From: Micavibrio sp.
Lineage (GTDB): Bacteria; Pseudomonadota; Alphaproteobacteria; Micavibrionales; Micavibrionaceae
Direction of reading: 5' to 3'
NCBI GenBank assembly: GCA_002695035.1
Contig: NZNU01000018.1
Location: 1-39,153 of the forward strand
DNA length: 39,153 nt
The notes beneath the pieces were generated by a model that did no database searches, had not been told where the DNA came from, and saw only the letters and a program-made list of their open reading frames with translations. Shown one piece after another: positions 23,730 to 32,469 of this stretch. Positions within the stretch are counted from its first letter, which is position 1. Each line of letters opens with the position of its first letter. Position numbers and translations under genes: made by a program.

Positions 23730-25664
23730 ATGTGCGGCATTACAGGCATATTATCCCTATCCCCAAAAGATGACCTTACCAAGCCCATACGGGCCATGAC
23801 CCGCACCATTAATTACCGGGGGCCAGATGGTGACGGATTCTGGAAAGATGATAAAATGGGCATTGCCCTTGGTCACCGCAGGCTCGCTATACTTGATTTG
23901 TCACCTGCGGGACACCAGCCGATGCAATCCGCCTCTGGCCGCTTTGTTATGAGCTATAACGGTGAAATTTATAATTATCTTTATCTTCAAGCCGCCCTTG
24001 AGGAGAAGGGGCACAAATTCAGGGGTCACTCTGATACCGAAGTTTTGCTAACGGCATTCGAGGAATATGGGGTTCAGAAGACACTTGAAAAAATCTCAGG
24101 GATGTTCGCCATTATTCTATGGGACAGACTTGAGGGCACGATTACATTACTGCGCGATCCACTCGGTAAAAAGCCCCTTTATATTGGCTGGGCGGGCGAT
24201 TCTCTACTTATGGCCTCGGAGCTGAAGGCTCTGAAAGCTGCCCCTGATTTCAAACCTGAGGTCAACCCGGATGTGCAGGCTCTCTATTTAAAATATGCCT
24301 GCGTACCCGCTCCCTACTCTATATATAAGAATACGTGGCAGCTATTGCCGGGACACAGCCTGACACTTAACCCTGAAAAACTGGAGGAGAGGCAGAACCT
24401 GACAGAAATGATGGTTCCTTTCTGGTCGCCCTCAGATATTATTGAAAAAGGACACATTTCCCGGCAGCAACCCCACAATGATGAAACGGTAATAGGGGAT
24501 TTTTCCAAACTTCTATCACAATGCGTCCGTGAAAGAATGATTTCCGATGTGCCGCTGGGCGCATTCCTGTCAGGCGGCATTGATTCCAGTACCATTGTTG
24601 CTCTCATGCAAAAACAAAGCAGCCGGCCCGTTAAGACTTTTTCGATCGGGTTTGAGGCAGAAGGGTTTAATGAAGCCGAATTTGCTAAGGAAGTTGCCAA
24701 CCATCTGGGCACAGAGCACCATGAAATGTATCTCACGCCAAAAGATGCTTTGGATGTTATTCCCGATCTGCCGCGCATTTATGACGAGCCTTTTGCTGAT
24801 ATTTCCCAAATCCCGACCTATCTGGTTTCCAAATTTGCACGAGAGCATGTGACGGTTGCCTTATCAGGAGATGGCGGGGACGAGCTGCTTGGTGGTTATC
24901 GCAGGCATTTCCTAATTCCTCCGATATGGGGCAAGCTGAACAAAATGCCCCACTCTGTGCGGAAAGCGTTGGGGCGGATGCTCTCAACTCTTAACGCGGG
25001 CGGGTTAAATGCTCTTTGGCCAAAGCGTGACGTTCTTCTGTCTGATTCAATAGCAAAGCTTTCCGGTTTGATGCGCCAGGATGATTGGGTAGGTGTGCAT
25101 GACTTTCTCCTCGGATTCTGGGAGGACCCCTATAAAATTGTGCCCGACGCTCAATATTTGCCTCTGCCCTTCAATGACAGGAAAAAACTGCCGGACAACC
25201 TTTCCTTTGCCGAGGAGCTAATGTGGCGTGACAGCATATCCTATCTGCCCAACGACATTCTGACCAAAGTGGATCGCGCTTCAATGGCCGTATCGCTGGA
25301 GGCGCGCGCACCTCTTCTTGATAAAAGGCTTTATGAGCATGTCTGGGGACTACCTGAGCACATGAAAATAAGGGGGGGTAAAGGAAAATGGCTTTTAAGG
25401 CAGGTTCTTGCGCGCCACATACCTGAGGAGATGTTTGATCGTCCAAAGAAAGGATTTTCCCCACCTCTTGCCGAGTGGTTGCTTGGCGATTTAAGAGGTT
25501 GGGCAGAAGAGCTTTTGAGGCCCGAGCGACTTGAAGCAAACGGCTTTAACCCGAAACCGGTCACACAGGCCTGGGATCTGCACCAGTCAGGCCAGCGCAA
25601 TATTCCAGCACAGCTTTGGGCTATCCTTATGTATCAGGCCTGGAAGGAAAAAGAAAAAAGTTAA
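23730..25664 (+). CDS. asnB: Asparagine synthetase (glutamine-hydrolysing) type amidotransferase
   Basis: 644 residues. The N-terminal class II glutaminase domain begins MCGITGI, so Cys2 becomes the nucleophile after Met removal; this fixes the start at 23730 and not at the TTG six bases upstream. RGPDGDG (about 30-36), HRRLAI and SYNGEIYN are glutaminase motifs. The C-terminal ATP pyrophosphatase domain has the PP-loop LSGGIDSS (280-287). The reaction is amidation of aspartate with glutamine and ATP; several relatives in polysaccharide clusters instead amidate sugar acids. Length is in the range of the AsnB/WbpS branch. With many surface-polysaccharide genes in the window, either role is possible. 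Its stop shares four bases with the stop of the convergent gene. Confidence 0.93.
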   Translation: MCGITGILSLSPKDDLTKPIRAMTRTINYRGPDGDGFWKDDKMGIALGHRRLAILDLSPAGHQPMQSASGRFVMSYNGEIYNYLYLQAALEEKGHKFRGHSDTEVLLTAFEEYGVQKTLEKISGMFAIILWDRLEGTITLLRDPLGKKPLYIGWAGDSLLMASELKALKAAPDFKPEVNPDVQALYLKYACVPAPYSIYKNTWQLLPGHSLTLNPEKLEERQNLTEMMVPFWSPSDIIEKGHISRQQPHNDETVIGDFSKLLSQCVRERMISDVPLGAFLSGGIDSSTIVALMQKQSSRPVKTFSIGFEAEGFNEAEFAKEVANHLGTEHHEMYLTPKDALDVIPDLPRIYDEPFADISQIPTYLVSKFAREHVTVALSGDGGDELLGGYRRHFLIPPIWGKLNKMPHSVRKALGRMLSTLNAGGLNALWPKRDVLLSDSIAKLSGLMRQDDWVGVHDFLLGFWEDPYKIVPDAQYLPLPFNDRKKLPDNLSFAEELMWRDSISYLPNDILTKVDRASMAVSLEARAPLLDKRLYEHVWGLPEHMKIRGGKGKWLLRQVLARHIPEEMFDRPKKGFSPPLAEWLLGDLRGWAEELLRPERLEANGFNPKPVTQAWDLHQSGQRNIPAQLWAILMYQAWKEKEKS

Positions 25665-26248
25665 ACCCGCCATTTCATGGCAATGTTATTAGCCTTCAGA
25701 GCATCGATTAAAGCGTTAATGCCATTTTTTTCAGTTGGGCTGACCTTTGGACCGCGGCCAAGCCTCAACAGGCTCGATAATAAGGGGTAAAGTCCGAACC
25801 AGCCTGATTCAGGGCCGCCATGTAAATTATGAGCGCCAAACTCACGGTCAGGGGCGGCCTTGGCTACTGCCTCGGCAACATCCAGGCAAATAAGCTTGAA
25901 GCAGTTCACGTCTATTTTTTCGACATTTGCCTGCAACATATTTAAAACCTTAGGCGCGTCCTGAAGAACATTCTGGTCATTTGCCGCCTGTATATCACAG
26001 GAGGTCTCTTCGGTTTCTTTGATAAGCTCTTTGATAAAGGCGCGGTTTTCATATTTTTCCTGGGCGCGGATAATAATATTTTCAAGCGCCCTGCGCTCCG
26101 CAATCTCGGCTCCATCACCACCACCCATTTCAAGATCGGACATCCAAAGCCCGACTCGACAAGGATATTGCACCAAAAACGACCAGTCTTTTTCTGAAAA
26201 TTTTGATTTATACACGCTGTTCTCCCTCACGGTTAAATTTATTCTCAC
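25661..26248 (-). CDS. Hypothetical soluble protein
   Basis: 195 residues, no signal peptide or membrane helix. The centre is a long helical region (about 45-130), and the C-terminal third contains GAHNLHGGPESGWFGLYPLLSSLLRLGRGP split by short loops, a glycine-rich stretch that may be a ligand site. I recognise no family. The start may be a little downstream, because the first 15 residues lack a clear ribosome site. Its stop codon overlaps the asnB stop in the sequence TTAA. It is divergent from the tandem pair that starts at 26437. Confidence 0.55.
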   Translation of the reverse strand: MRINLTVRENSVYKSKFSEKDWSFLVQYPCRVGLWMSDLEMGGGDGAEIAERRALENIIIRAQEKYENRAFIKELIKETEETSCDIQAANDQNVLQDAPKVLNMLQANVEKIDVNCFKLICLDVAEAVAKAAPDREFGAHNLHGGPESGWFGLYPLLSSLLRLGRGPKVSPTEKNGINALIDALKANNIAMKWRV

Positions 26249-26436
26249 TAAAAAATAGCATCAAATCAATATCTTTTTGGTTTTTTATGTAAACAATTGG
26301 TTCACAAGGAAATTTTTTCCTAGTTGGTAGTAATTGATTAATATTTGCGCGCGATAATAGGGAAGGTAAGGGGAAAGCACTGAAAAAATTTATTCCCCGC
26401 TAAAAGAATAACAACAAAGGAAAATGGGTCGGACAA

Positions 26437-27720
26437 ATGAAGGGACCAAGAGACAACAATCAGGAAATTCAAATCAGCCCCAATCCGGGATGTAAAGTAT
26501 CTTATACTTTGAATAATTATCAGCCGGTGCGTTGCAGCTTCATTGGCGACGAGCCCCTGTTTTTCCTTGATACAGAAGATGCAACCGAAGAAGCCGGCTT
26601 GTTTGATGCCGCCTTCATCGATGACCTTAGCCTGGAAATTGATGCTATGGAGCATAAACTGAATGCCTATGACAAAATTTCACAGCAATTCCGGGTAAGC
26701 GATACGCATGTTGCAGATTTATTTGCAGAAAGTTGCGACGAAATTTGTGGGGGGTCCGCCGCATCTGTGCCGGACATGGCTTCATTTATCCGCAGATGCT
26801 CGGAAAGCCGCTACCTTAAAACACTCCTTGATTTTGCCGAACAGCACGGTGTTGCCCTTGAATGGTCGCCACTGGCCGAGACAGCCGATTACGACCGCAA
26901 CGCTAATAAAGTATTGATTAACCCCGGCCTTGACAAAGCACTACAGGTTTTATCCGCAGCGCGCGAATTAAGGCGTGTCTGGCAGCATAAAAATGGGGTC
27001 CTCATTGACCCAACTGCTTTTTATCCGGATCAGGGTATCCTTATAAACCGTATTCAGGAAGCCGATCTTTCTGTCTCTATGGTACGCACAGCATGGGAAA
27101 TGCAGCTAGCCGGTGACAAAGATGCATGGGTATGTGTTGAAAATTCCTCACTTTCAGATTTGGGCCGCGCCTTTGCGCGTGAAGCCTGCAACGACTTCAG
27201 GTCAATAAATAACGGACAAGCGGCTTTGGGTGTGATCGAGGCCTGGTTTTTATCCGAGCGTTGCAGAAAAATGGACCGCAAATATATCCAGCGCATGCTG
27301 GCCGGCCCCACTGAAAAAAGCTTTGACCAGTCAGAGTCTATCTCCAGACAGGCAGCAGCAAACCTGATTTATGCCCTTGGTGAAACCCCATACGGAAAAA
27401 ATTACCTGGCATCTCACGTTCAATACATTCTGGATGACCCTATATTTTGCGAAATCAGGGACCGCGCCAACGCGAATTTCCTATGGTTTATCAAATTTGA
27501 GAACTCATATTCAGAAGCGGAACAATCCTTGCAAAAGAAAGAGGCCGTGACTCAGGGGTCACAAAATGATACAACAGCCCCCGGCGAGAAAAGTTATACA
27601 CAAGAAAATGAAACTGAAATTATTGCCTTCCCCCGCGCTGAGAGCGGATCTCGAGAGCCTTCCAGAAAAGCTGCATCAGGCAGCGGCAAAGATGGCGGAA
27701 CGATACTCCCTTTCGGTTAG
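26437..27720 (+). CDS. Large hypothetical protein, tandem paralog 1 (possible inactive metallopeptidase-like)
   Basis: 427 residues, soluble. Predicted mostly helical from about 50 to 350, with a polar low-complexity tail (about 365-420) that ends in ILPFG. The central block has a strand-turn (NKVLINPGLDK) followed by LSAARELRRVWQH, which resembles the active-site helix of putative metallopeptidase families with an E-L-R-x-x-x-Q pattern (for example DUF6782), but zinc-binding histidines are not in place. The same layout recurs in the next gene: a helix with LR-x-x-W, then an R-x-x-EAD-like segment, an A-rich helix with GD, and an EWFS-like segment with a later R and D. No role is known. It is divergent from 25661-26248 and leads to the second paralog and then ppsR. 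Confidence 0.6.
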   Translation: MKGPRDNNQEIQISPNPGCKVSYTLNNYQPVRCSFIGDEPLFFLDTEDATEEAGLFDAAFIDDLSLEIDAMEHKLNAYDKISQQFRVSDTHVADLFAESCDEICGGSAASVPDMASFIRRCSESRYLKTLLDFAEQHGVALEWSPLAETADYDRNANKVLINPGLDKALQVLSAARELRRVWQHKNGVLIDPTAFYPDQGILINRIQEADLSVSMVRTAWEMQLAGDKDAWVCVENSSLSDLGRAFAREACNDFRSINNGQAALGVIEAWFLSERCRKMDRKYIQRMLAGPTEKSFDQSESISRQAAANLIYALGETPYGKNYLASHVQYILDDPIFCEIRDRANANFLWFIKFENSYSEAEQSLQKKEAVTQGSQNDTTAPGEKSYTQENETEIIAFPRAESGSREPSRKAASGSGKDGGTILPFG

Positions 27721-27777
27721 TTTTAAAGATAGCACGACCTTTCAAACCGGTGCAATGCCGGCAGGAGCGAGAGATTA

Positions 27778-28827
27778 ATGACCGAATTTTATGATGGAAG
27801 GCATTCGCCTTTAAAAGAATACGATTTAACTGCCGATTATGATTATGGCGAGCCCTTGCGCGCTCAGCCCTGTACCGAAGACCTAACACAAGAAGGGCGC
27901 TTTTCCGTATCAGAACTTATTGAGCGTATTGATGAGTCTGAAAGCAATTCACGCAGATTTTTGTCTCATATAGATAATGAATATACGGCCCTTTTATGGA
28001 TTTTTTCCACCATTCTTGAGAGCCGCCCTGCCGCCGGCGTTCTTTTCTCCCTGACAATTGAGGATTGGGAGGTTTCTCTGCGCGAAGATCTTGAGGGCTA
28101 CTCGTATGATCTGGAAGAGCAGTGCATCTACATCGGAACAGACGGACAGCCCGCCGCAAATATTAAAACAAGCCTGTATTTAAGAAACAGTGTTCTACTG
28201 GATGCCATACAGGGTCTAAGGGATATCTGGCACGACACATACACCTCATCTTATGCTAAAAGCCTAAGATTGGAGGAGCTTTTGAAATGGGAGCGTCTGC
28301 GCCGGGCCGACACCACTGTCTTTACACTTTCATGCGCACGGGACTTGTCGCATAGTGATGATCACCAGCATCTTTGGAATCATATACTCTCGCATGGCGA
28401 GGGTGACGTCGCGCTCAGTTTTGAAACGTGCGAACACACACATCTTGGCAACCCGGATTTTGAAGAAAAATGCCTGGCATTGGCCTTTATTGAGTGGTTC
28501 TCCGATGCCAGCCGCGTGACAGAAAGCGATAAATTTGCGCTCGACGAAATGGATGCCATATTGAAATCGGATACGGACATGGATTTGCGTAACGAGCGCA
28601 TAACAGCCAACCTTATATCCACGGCCTTCACATTATCCGAGCACGGACAATATTTGGAAAATCTATCTCAGGAACTTGCAATAAACCCCGATTATAGCCG
28701 GATCCATGACGATATTTGCATGATGCACTTTATGCAGATCGCTGATGAGATGGAAACCGCATCTGTTGAAGCAATTCCCTTCCGCGATCAAGAGCTTGCC
28801 CGCAAAATTTTTCCCGATAGTTTCTAA
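27778..28827 (+). CDS. Large hypothetical protein, tandem paralog 2
   Basis: 349 residues, soluble, acidic. It aligns with the upstream protein in layout, not in fine detail: DAIQGLRDIWHD corresponds to SAARELRRVWQH, RLRRADTTVFTLSCARDL to RIQEADLSVSMVRTAWEM, and AFIEWFSDASRV to GVIEAWFLSERC. It lacks the low-complexity C-terminal tail of paralog 1 and has a different N-terminus. No catalytic residues can be assigned. The start ATG at 27778 lies 57 bases after the first gene's stop. ppsR begins shortly after its stop, so all three may be on one transcript. Confidence 0.6.
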   Translation: MTEFYDGRHSPLKEYDLTADYDYGEPLRAQPCTEDLTQEGRFSVSELIERIDESESNSRRFLSHIDNEYTALLWIFSTILESRPAAGVLFSLTIEDWEVSLREDLEGYSYDLEEQCIYIGTDGQPAANIKTSLYLRNSVLLDAIQGLRDIWHDTYTSSYAKSLRLEELLKWERLRRADTTVFTLSCARDLSHSDDHQHLWNHILSHGEGDVALSFETCEHTHLGNPDFEEKCLALAFIEWFSDASRVTESDKFALDEMDAILKSDTDMDLRNERITANLISTAFTLSEHGQYLENLSQELAINPDYSRIHDDICMMHFMQIADEMETASVEAIPFRDQELARKIFPDSF

Positions 28828-28871
28828 TTTCTTTTTCCACTGGGTCGCCCAAGGTGCTAAGCTTTGCATCT

Positions 28872-29744
28872 ATGGTAGCCAAGCGGGAAAAGAGACACGA
28901 GTTTTATGTTCATCTGATTTCAGATGCGACAGGCACAACCCTGCAAGGCCTTGCTCGGGCAGCGCTTGCTCAATTTGAAAACATAACACCCACAGAACGC
29001 TATTGGCCCTTAATACGCACGCATAAACAATTAAGACGCGCGCTGGACGATGTTGAGAAAAACCCAGGGCTTGTTTTTTACACATTTGTAGATTCACAAT
29101 TACGCCGCGAACTAAAGGCGCATTGTAATAAATTGAACATACCCTGCGTTGCGGTTCTTGATCCTATTTTAAAGGCCGTATCTTCTTATACCGGCCTGAT
29201 TGCACAAGGCGTTCCGGGCGCGCAACACGCCCTTGATGAGAGCTATTTTAAAAGGGTGGACGCGATTGATTTTGCGCTCGGCTTCGATGACGGGCAAAAC
29301 CTGACGGGGATTGAAGAGGCCGATGTTATTCTTGTCGGTGTATCGCGTACGTCTAAAACGCCTACATGTGTATATCTTGCAAGAAGAGGGATACGCGCTG
29401 CCAATATCCCGCTTGTCCCACGCGTACCTTTTCCTGATAAGGTGCTTGAATTAAAAACGCCTTTATTTGTCGGGTTGACCGAGTCCCCCGACCGGCTGAT
29501 CCAGTTACGCTCAAGCCGTCTAAAAATGGATTCGCCCCAAGCCTCGCTTTTTGGAAACTCTTATCTTGACCCAGAGGCAGTGGATGAGGAAATCCGCGAT
29601 GCGACAAAATTTTTCCGTAAAAACGGCTGGCCTATTATTGATGTCACCAAAAAATCGGTTGAGGAAACCGCGGCAGAAATCATGTTTCTTCTTCAGCGGC
29701 GCAAAGGCAAAAACCCACCAGATAAAAAGGATATACTCTCGTGA
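28872..29744 (+). CDS. ppsR: Pyruvate phosphate dikinase / PEP synthase regulatory protein
   Basis: 290 residues (PSRP/DUF299 family). A bifunctional enzyme that inactivates pyruvate phosphate dikinase or PEP synthase by ADP-dependent phosphorylation of a threonine and reactivates it by phosphorolysis. HLISDATGTT (14-23) is the N-terminal family motif and the P-loop GVSRTSKT is at 156-163. Length fits. Start chosen at the ATG at 28872; a GTG at 28854 would add six residues, and neither has a clear Shine-Dalgarno sequence. The gene overlaps the aroE start by four bases. In alphaproteobacteria it stands near maf-aroE-coaE-dnaQ; maf is missing here. The target dikinase is not in the window. Confidence 0.93.
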   Translation: MVAKREKRHEFYVHLISDATGTTLQGLARAALAQFENITPTERYWPLIRTHKQLRRALDDVEKNPGLVFYTFVDSQLRRELKAHCNKLNIPCVAVLDPILKAVSSYTGLIAQGVPGAQHALDESYFKRVDAIDFALGFDDGQNLTGIEEADVILVGVSRTSKTPTCVYLARRGIRAANIPLVPRVPFPDKVLELKTPLFVGLTESPDRLIQLRSSRLKMDSPQASLFGNSYLDPEAVDEEIRDATKFFRKNGWPIIDVTKKSVEETAAEIMFLLQRRKGKNPPDKKDILS

Positions 29745-30547
29745 AACTGGCTGTACTTGGCTCACCTATATCGCACAGCAAATCCCCGGCACTTCACGGG
29801 CACTGGCTTGCGGAAAATAATATCCAGGGGACTTATGAGGCCATTGAGATAAAACCGGAAAATCTGGAACATGATTTTGGAAAATTACTGGAAGCTGGAT
29901 ATGAAGGGTTCAATGTCACGGTACCTTTAAAAGAAAAAATAGGTGTTTTTTGCGATTTTTTCGATGGTGGTGCGCAGGCCACAGGGGCGGTTAACACCAT
30001 TCATTTGAAGGACCACAAACTCTATGCTTACAATACCGATATCTACGGATTTCAGCGCAATATTGAGATTAACGCCCCGACGTTTAATTGGAGTGATGGG
30101 CCTGCCGTAATTTTAGGCGCAGGCGGCGCAGCCCGTGCCGCAGCATATGTTTTACGGCAGAATAATGCGCCGGAAATTCGTATCGTAAACCGCACTGCAC
30201 TCAAAGGCGTTAATTTAGCGGAGGATTTCGGCGGGCATTTTATGGAATGGGAAGACCGCGAAAAGGCATTGAAGGGCGCAAATATCCTGATAAATGCAAC
30301 CAGTCTGGGAATGCAGGGTGGAAAACCCCTCAATATTAATCTGGAAAACCTGCCGGAACGCGCATTGGTCACCGACATCGTCTACACTCCTCTTATGACA
30401 CCCCTTCTGACGCAGGCCCTGGAACGGGGTAATACAGTGGTGACGGGCGCGGATATGTTTTTTTATCAGGCACAAAAAAGTTTTGAAATCTGGACAGGCC
30501 TCTCCCCGCGTGTTGACGACAGCTCAAAGGAAGCGATCGCAAAATGA
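29741..30547 (+). CDS. aroE: Shikimate dehydrogenase
   Basis: 268 residues, GTG start overlapping the ppsR stop. NADPH-dependent reduction of 3-dehydroshikimate to shikimate in the aromatic amino acid pathway. The substrate-binding motif SPISHSKSP is at 8-16, catalytic Lys64 in NVTVPLKEK and Asp100 in NTDIYGF, and the NADP-binding GAGGAARA at 126-133. AAGGA lies before the GTG. Its stop overlaps the coaE ATG, so translation is coupled across ppsR, aroE, coaE and dnaQ. Confidence 0.95.
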   Translation: MKLAVLGSPISHSKSPALHGHWLAENNIQGTYEAIEIKPENLEHDFGKLLEAGYEGFNVTVPLKEKIGVFCDFFDGGAQATGAVNTIHLKDHKLYAYNTDIYGFQRNIEINAPTFNWSDGPAVILGAGGAARAAAYVLRQNNAPEIRIVNRTALKGVNLAEDFGGHFMEWEDREKALKGANILINATSLGMQGGKPLNINLENLPERALVTDIVYTPLMTPLLTQALERGNTVVTGADMFFYQAQKSFEIWTGLSPRVDDSSKEAIAK

Positions 30548-31149
30548 TTAAACTTGGCCTTACCGGATCCATTGCCATGGGTAAGTCAACAGTTGCGGCG
30601 ATGTTTGCCGCAAATGGCGTGCCTGTTCACGATTCCGATAAAGCCGTACACAAAGCCTTCTTGCCGGTGTCGCCTGTTTTTTCAGAAATTGCCCGCACCT
30701 TCCCTAAAAGCTGGGATAGAAAAAGCCAGACCATTGACCGTCAAAAGCTGGGACAGATTGTTTTTTCTGATGCTGAAAAGCGCACCCAGCTGGAAAACAT
30801 ACTTCACCCCTTTGTGTGGGAGGAGCAAGCCGCTTTCACAGCTCTCCATCAGAAAATGGGGGCGCCCGTTATTTTGTTTGATATACCGCTTCTATATGAG
30901 ACTGGTGCAGATAAACGTCTTGATTATGTGGTTGTTGTAACTGCGCCGGAATTTATTCAAAAACAGCGCGCTATGAAGCGTCCCGGAATGACACATGATA
31001 AGCTTGCAGGGATACTGAACAGCCAAATGCCGGACAGTGAAAAATGTGCGCTGGCGGATTTTATTGTCCACACAGGTGCAGGAAAGGCCTTTTCAATGCG
31101 GGAAGTCAAATCTATACTGGCCACACTCAAGGATAGACATCATGCGTGA
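30544..31149 (+). CDS. coaE: Dephospho-CoA kinase
   Basis: 201 residues. Last step of coenzyme A synthesis, phosphorylating the 3' hydroxyl of dephospho-CoA. P-loop GSIAMGKST at 8-16, and the substrate motif DSDKAVH follows. The P-loop has SIAMGKS where most family members have SIGMGKS. Length fits the family. It starts inside the aroE stop (ATGA) and overlaps dnaQ by eight bases. Confidence 0.95.
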   Translation: MIKLGLTGSIAMGKSTVAAMFAANGVPVHDSDKAVHKAFLPVSPVFSEIARTFPKSWDRKSQTIDRQKLGQIVFSDAEKRTQLENILHPFVWEEQAAFTALHQKMGAPVILFDIPLLYETGADKRLDYVVVVTAPEFIQKQRAMKRPGMTHDKLAGILNSQMPDSEKCALADFIVHTGAGKAFSMREVKSILATLKDRHHA

Positions 31150-31837
31150 AATTATACTCGATACCGAAACAACCGGATTTGACCCTGATAATGGTGACCG
31201 CATCATTGAAATCGGGTGTGTAGAGGTTGAGAATTTTATACCAACAGGCCGTACGTACTGGCAGTACATAAACCCGGAGCGCGATGTTCCCGCAGACGCG
31301 GTTGCTGTTCACGGCATAACCACAGAATTTTTAAAGGACAAACCGACCTTTGGCGAAGTTGTCGGCGATTTCATGGATTTCATCGGCAATAACCGCATGG
31401 TCATTCACAACGCTGAATTTGATATAAAATTTTTAAACGCAGAGCTTAAAGCTTTTGGTTATCCTTCACTGCGTTTAAAAGACCACATTGATACATTACA
31501 AATTGCCCGCCAAAAGTTTCCGGGCTCCCCGGCTAATTTGGATGCGCTTTGCCGCCGCTTCGGGATAGATAACACCAACCGCGAACTGCACGGCGCGCTT
31601 CTTGACTCCCAGCTTCTTGCAGAAGTGTATCTGGAGCTCATGGGGGGGCGCCAGCACGGGCTATCTTTGGCGCGAGAGAATATGGCGGCCGCGAAAACCA
31701 TGTCTTCTGACACCAACTCTTCAGGAAAACCTTTCCGTGAGCCCCGGCAGTTCTTGTTGAATGATAATGAAAAACAGGCTCACGCCGAATTTCTCGCGCA
31801 ACTCAGCGACCCGCTCTGGGAAAAATACGATTCCTGA
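31142..31837 (+). CDS. dnaQ: DNA polymerase III epsilon subunit (proofreading exonuclease)
   Basis: 231 residues from the ATG at 31142. DEDDh 3'-5' exonuclease: Asp7 and Glu9 in ILDTETTG, Asp94 in HNAEFDIKFL, His150 and Asp155 in ELHGALLDSQLLA. This is the editing subunit of the replicative polymerase core, next to the alpha and theta subunits. The C-terminal 50 residues carry the part that binds the alpha subunit. The open frame extends upstream to 31037 inside coaE, but homologs start at MREIILDTET. The ATG overlaps the coaE stop, so the genes are coupled. Its stop lies one base from the stop of the convergent secB. Confidence 0.95.
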   Translation: MREIILDTETTGFDPDNGDRIIEIGCVEVENFIPTGRTYWQYINPERDVPADAVAVHGITTEFLKDKPTFGEVVGDFMDFIGNNRMVIHNAEFDIKFLNAELKAFGYPSLRLKDHIDTLQIARQKFPGSPANLDALCRRFGIDNTNRELHGALLDSQLLAEVYLELMGGRQHGLSLARENMAAAKTMSSDTNSSGKPFREPRQFLLNDNEKQAHAEFLAQLSDPLWEKYDS

Positions 31838-31838
31838 T

Positions 31839-32369
31839 TTATTTGGTTTTCTTAGACGCCTTGGCCTTATCCGAACCCTTTTTGTAAAGTGATGTAAAAT
31901 CAACAGGGTTAAGCAGAAGTGGTGGAAACCCACCTTCTTGAGTTAAGTCGGCAATAACCTTACGCACAAAAGGAAATGTCAGGCGCGGTACTTCGATAAG
32001 AAGAAGCGGACCGATTTTTTCGGCTGGCACACCTTTCATGGAAACAAGCGTTCCGTAATCAACCTCTGTGATAAAGACAACGTCTTTGCCGCGCATTGCT
32101 TTTGCGGTTACTTTGATAGCCACTTCATAAAGATCGCTGCCTTTTTCTTTATCGATTTCGCGCGTTTCAAGGTTAAACGACAATTCCGTTTTCGGGTTTT
32201 CCTGACCGGCGCGCAGCGAGTAAGGTGAATTGGGGCTTTCAAAAGAGACGTCCTTCAAATACTGCGCCAGAATTTGCAGTTGCAGAGATTCGGCATTGCG
32301 CTCTTCAACTTTATTTGAAGTTTCTACTTTTTTTGATGAGGATTCTGTGGTCTTTTTGTCTTTGGTCAT
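31839..32369 (-). CDS. secB: Protein-export chaperone SecB
   Basis: 176 residues. Cytosolic tetramer that holds preproteins unfolded and passes them to SecA. The core (about 27-160) has the family patterns LQILAQYLKDVSFESP and LLLIEVPRLTFPFVRKVIADLTQEGGFPPLLLNPVDF. A lysine- and serine-rich N-terminal extension (about 25 residues) and a lysine-rich C-terminal tail flank it; both are longer than in E. coli SecB. AAAGGAAA lies before the ATG. Divergent from the Tim44-like gene and convergent with dnaQ, the arrangement known from alphaproteobacteria. Confidence 0.95.
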   Translation of the reverse strand: MTKDKKTTESSSKKVETSNKVEERNAESLQLQILAQYLKDVSFESPNSPYSLRAGQENPKTELSFNLETREIDKEKGSDLYEVAIKVTAKAMRGKDVVFITEVDYGTLVSMKGVPAEKIGPLLLIEVPRLTFPFVRKVIADLTQEGGFPPLLLNPVDFTSLYKKGSDKAKASKKTK

Positions 32370-32415
32370 TTAAAGTTTCCTTTGTCTTTCCTTGTATTTA
32401 GTATTAAGGCAAGGC

Positions 32416-32445
32416 TTGAAGTTAATCAAGAACAACCGATATAAG
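32416..32445 (+). promoter_or_regulatory. Candidate promoter for the Tim44-like operon
   Basis: TTGAAG (32416-32421, four of six) and TATAAG (32440-32445, five of six) are 18 bases apart, in the divergent gap between secB and the Tim44-like gene. The predicted leader is about 18 bases. Confidence 0.4.
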
Positions 32446-32469
32446 AAGTAACGGAAAAGTTTATAAATT

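Noticed and set aside
27566-27778. A 70-residue open frame that bridges the two paralogs and ends at the start of the second (TAATG).
   Set aside because: It overlaps the 3' part of paralog 1, has no ribosome site, and the low-complexity tail of paralog 1 is a plausible natural C-terminus, so neither a separate gene nor a frameshift is needed.
31037-31141. Upstream extension of the dnaQ frame inside coaE.
   Set aside because: Epsilon subunits begin just before the first catalytic Asp-x-Glu; the extension is coaE read in another frame.
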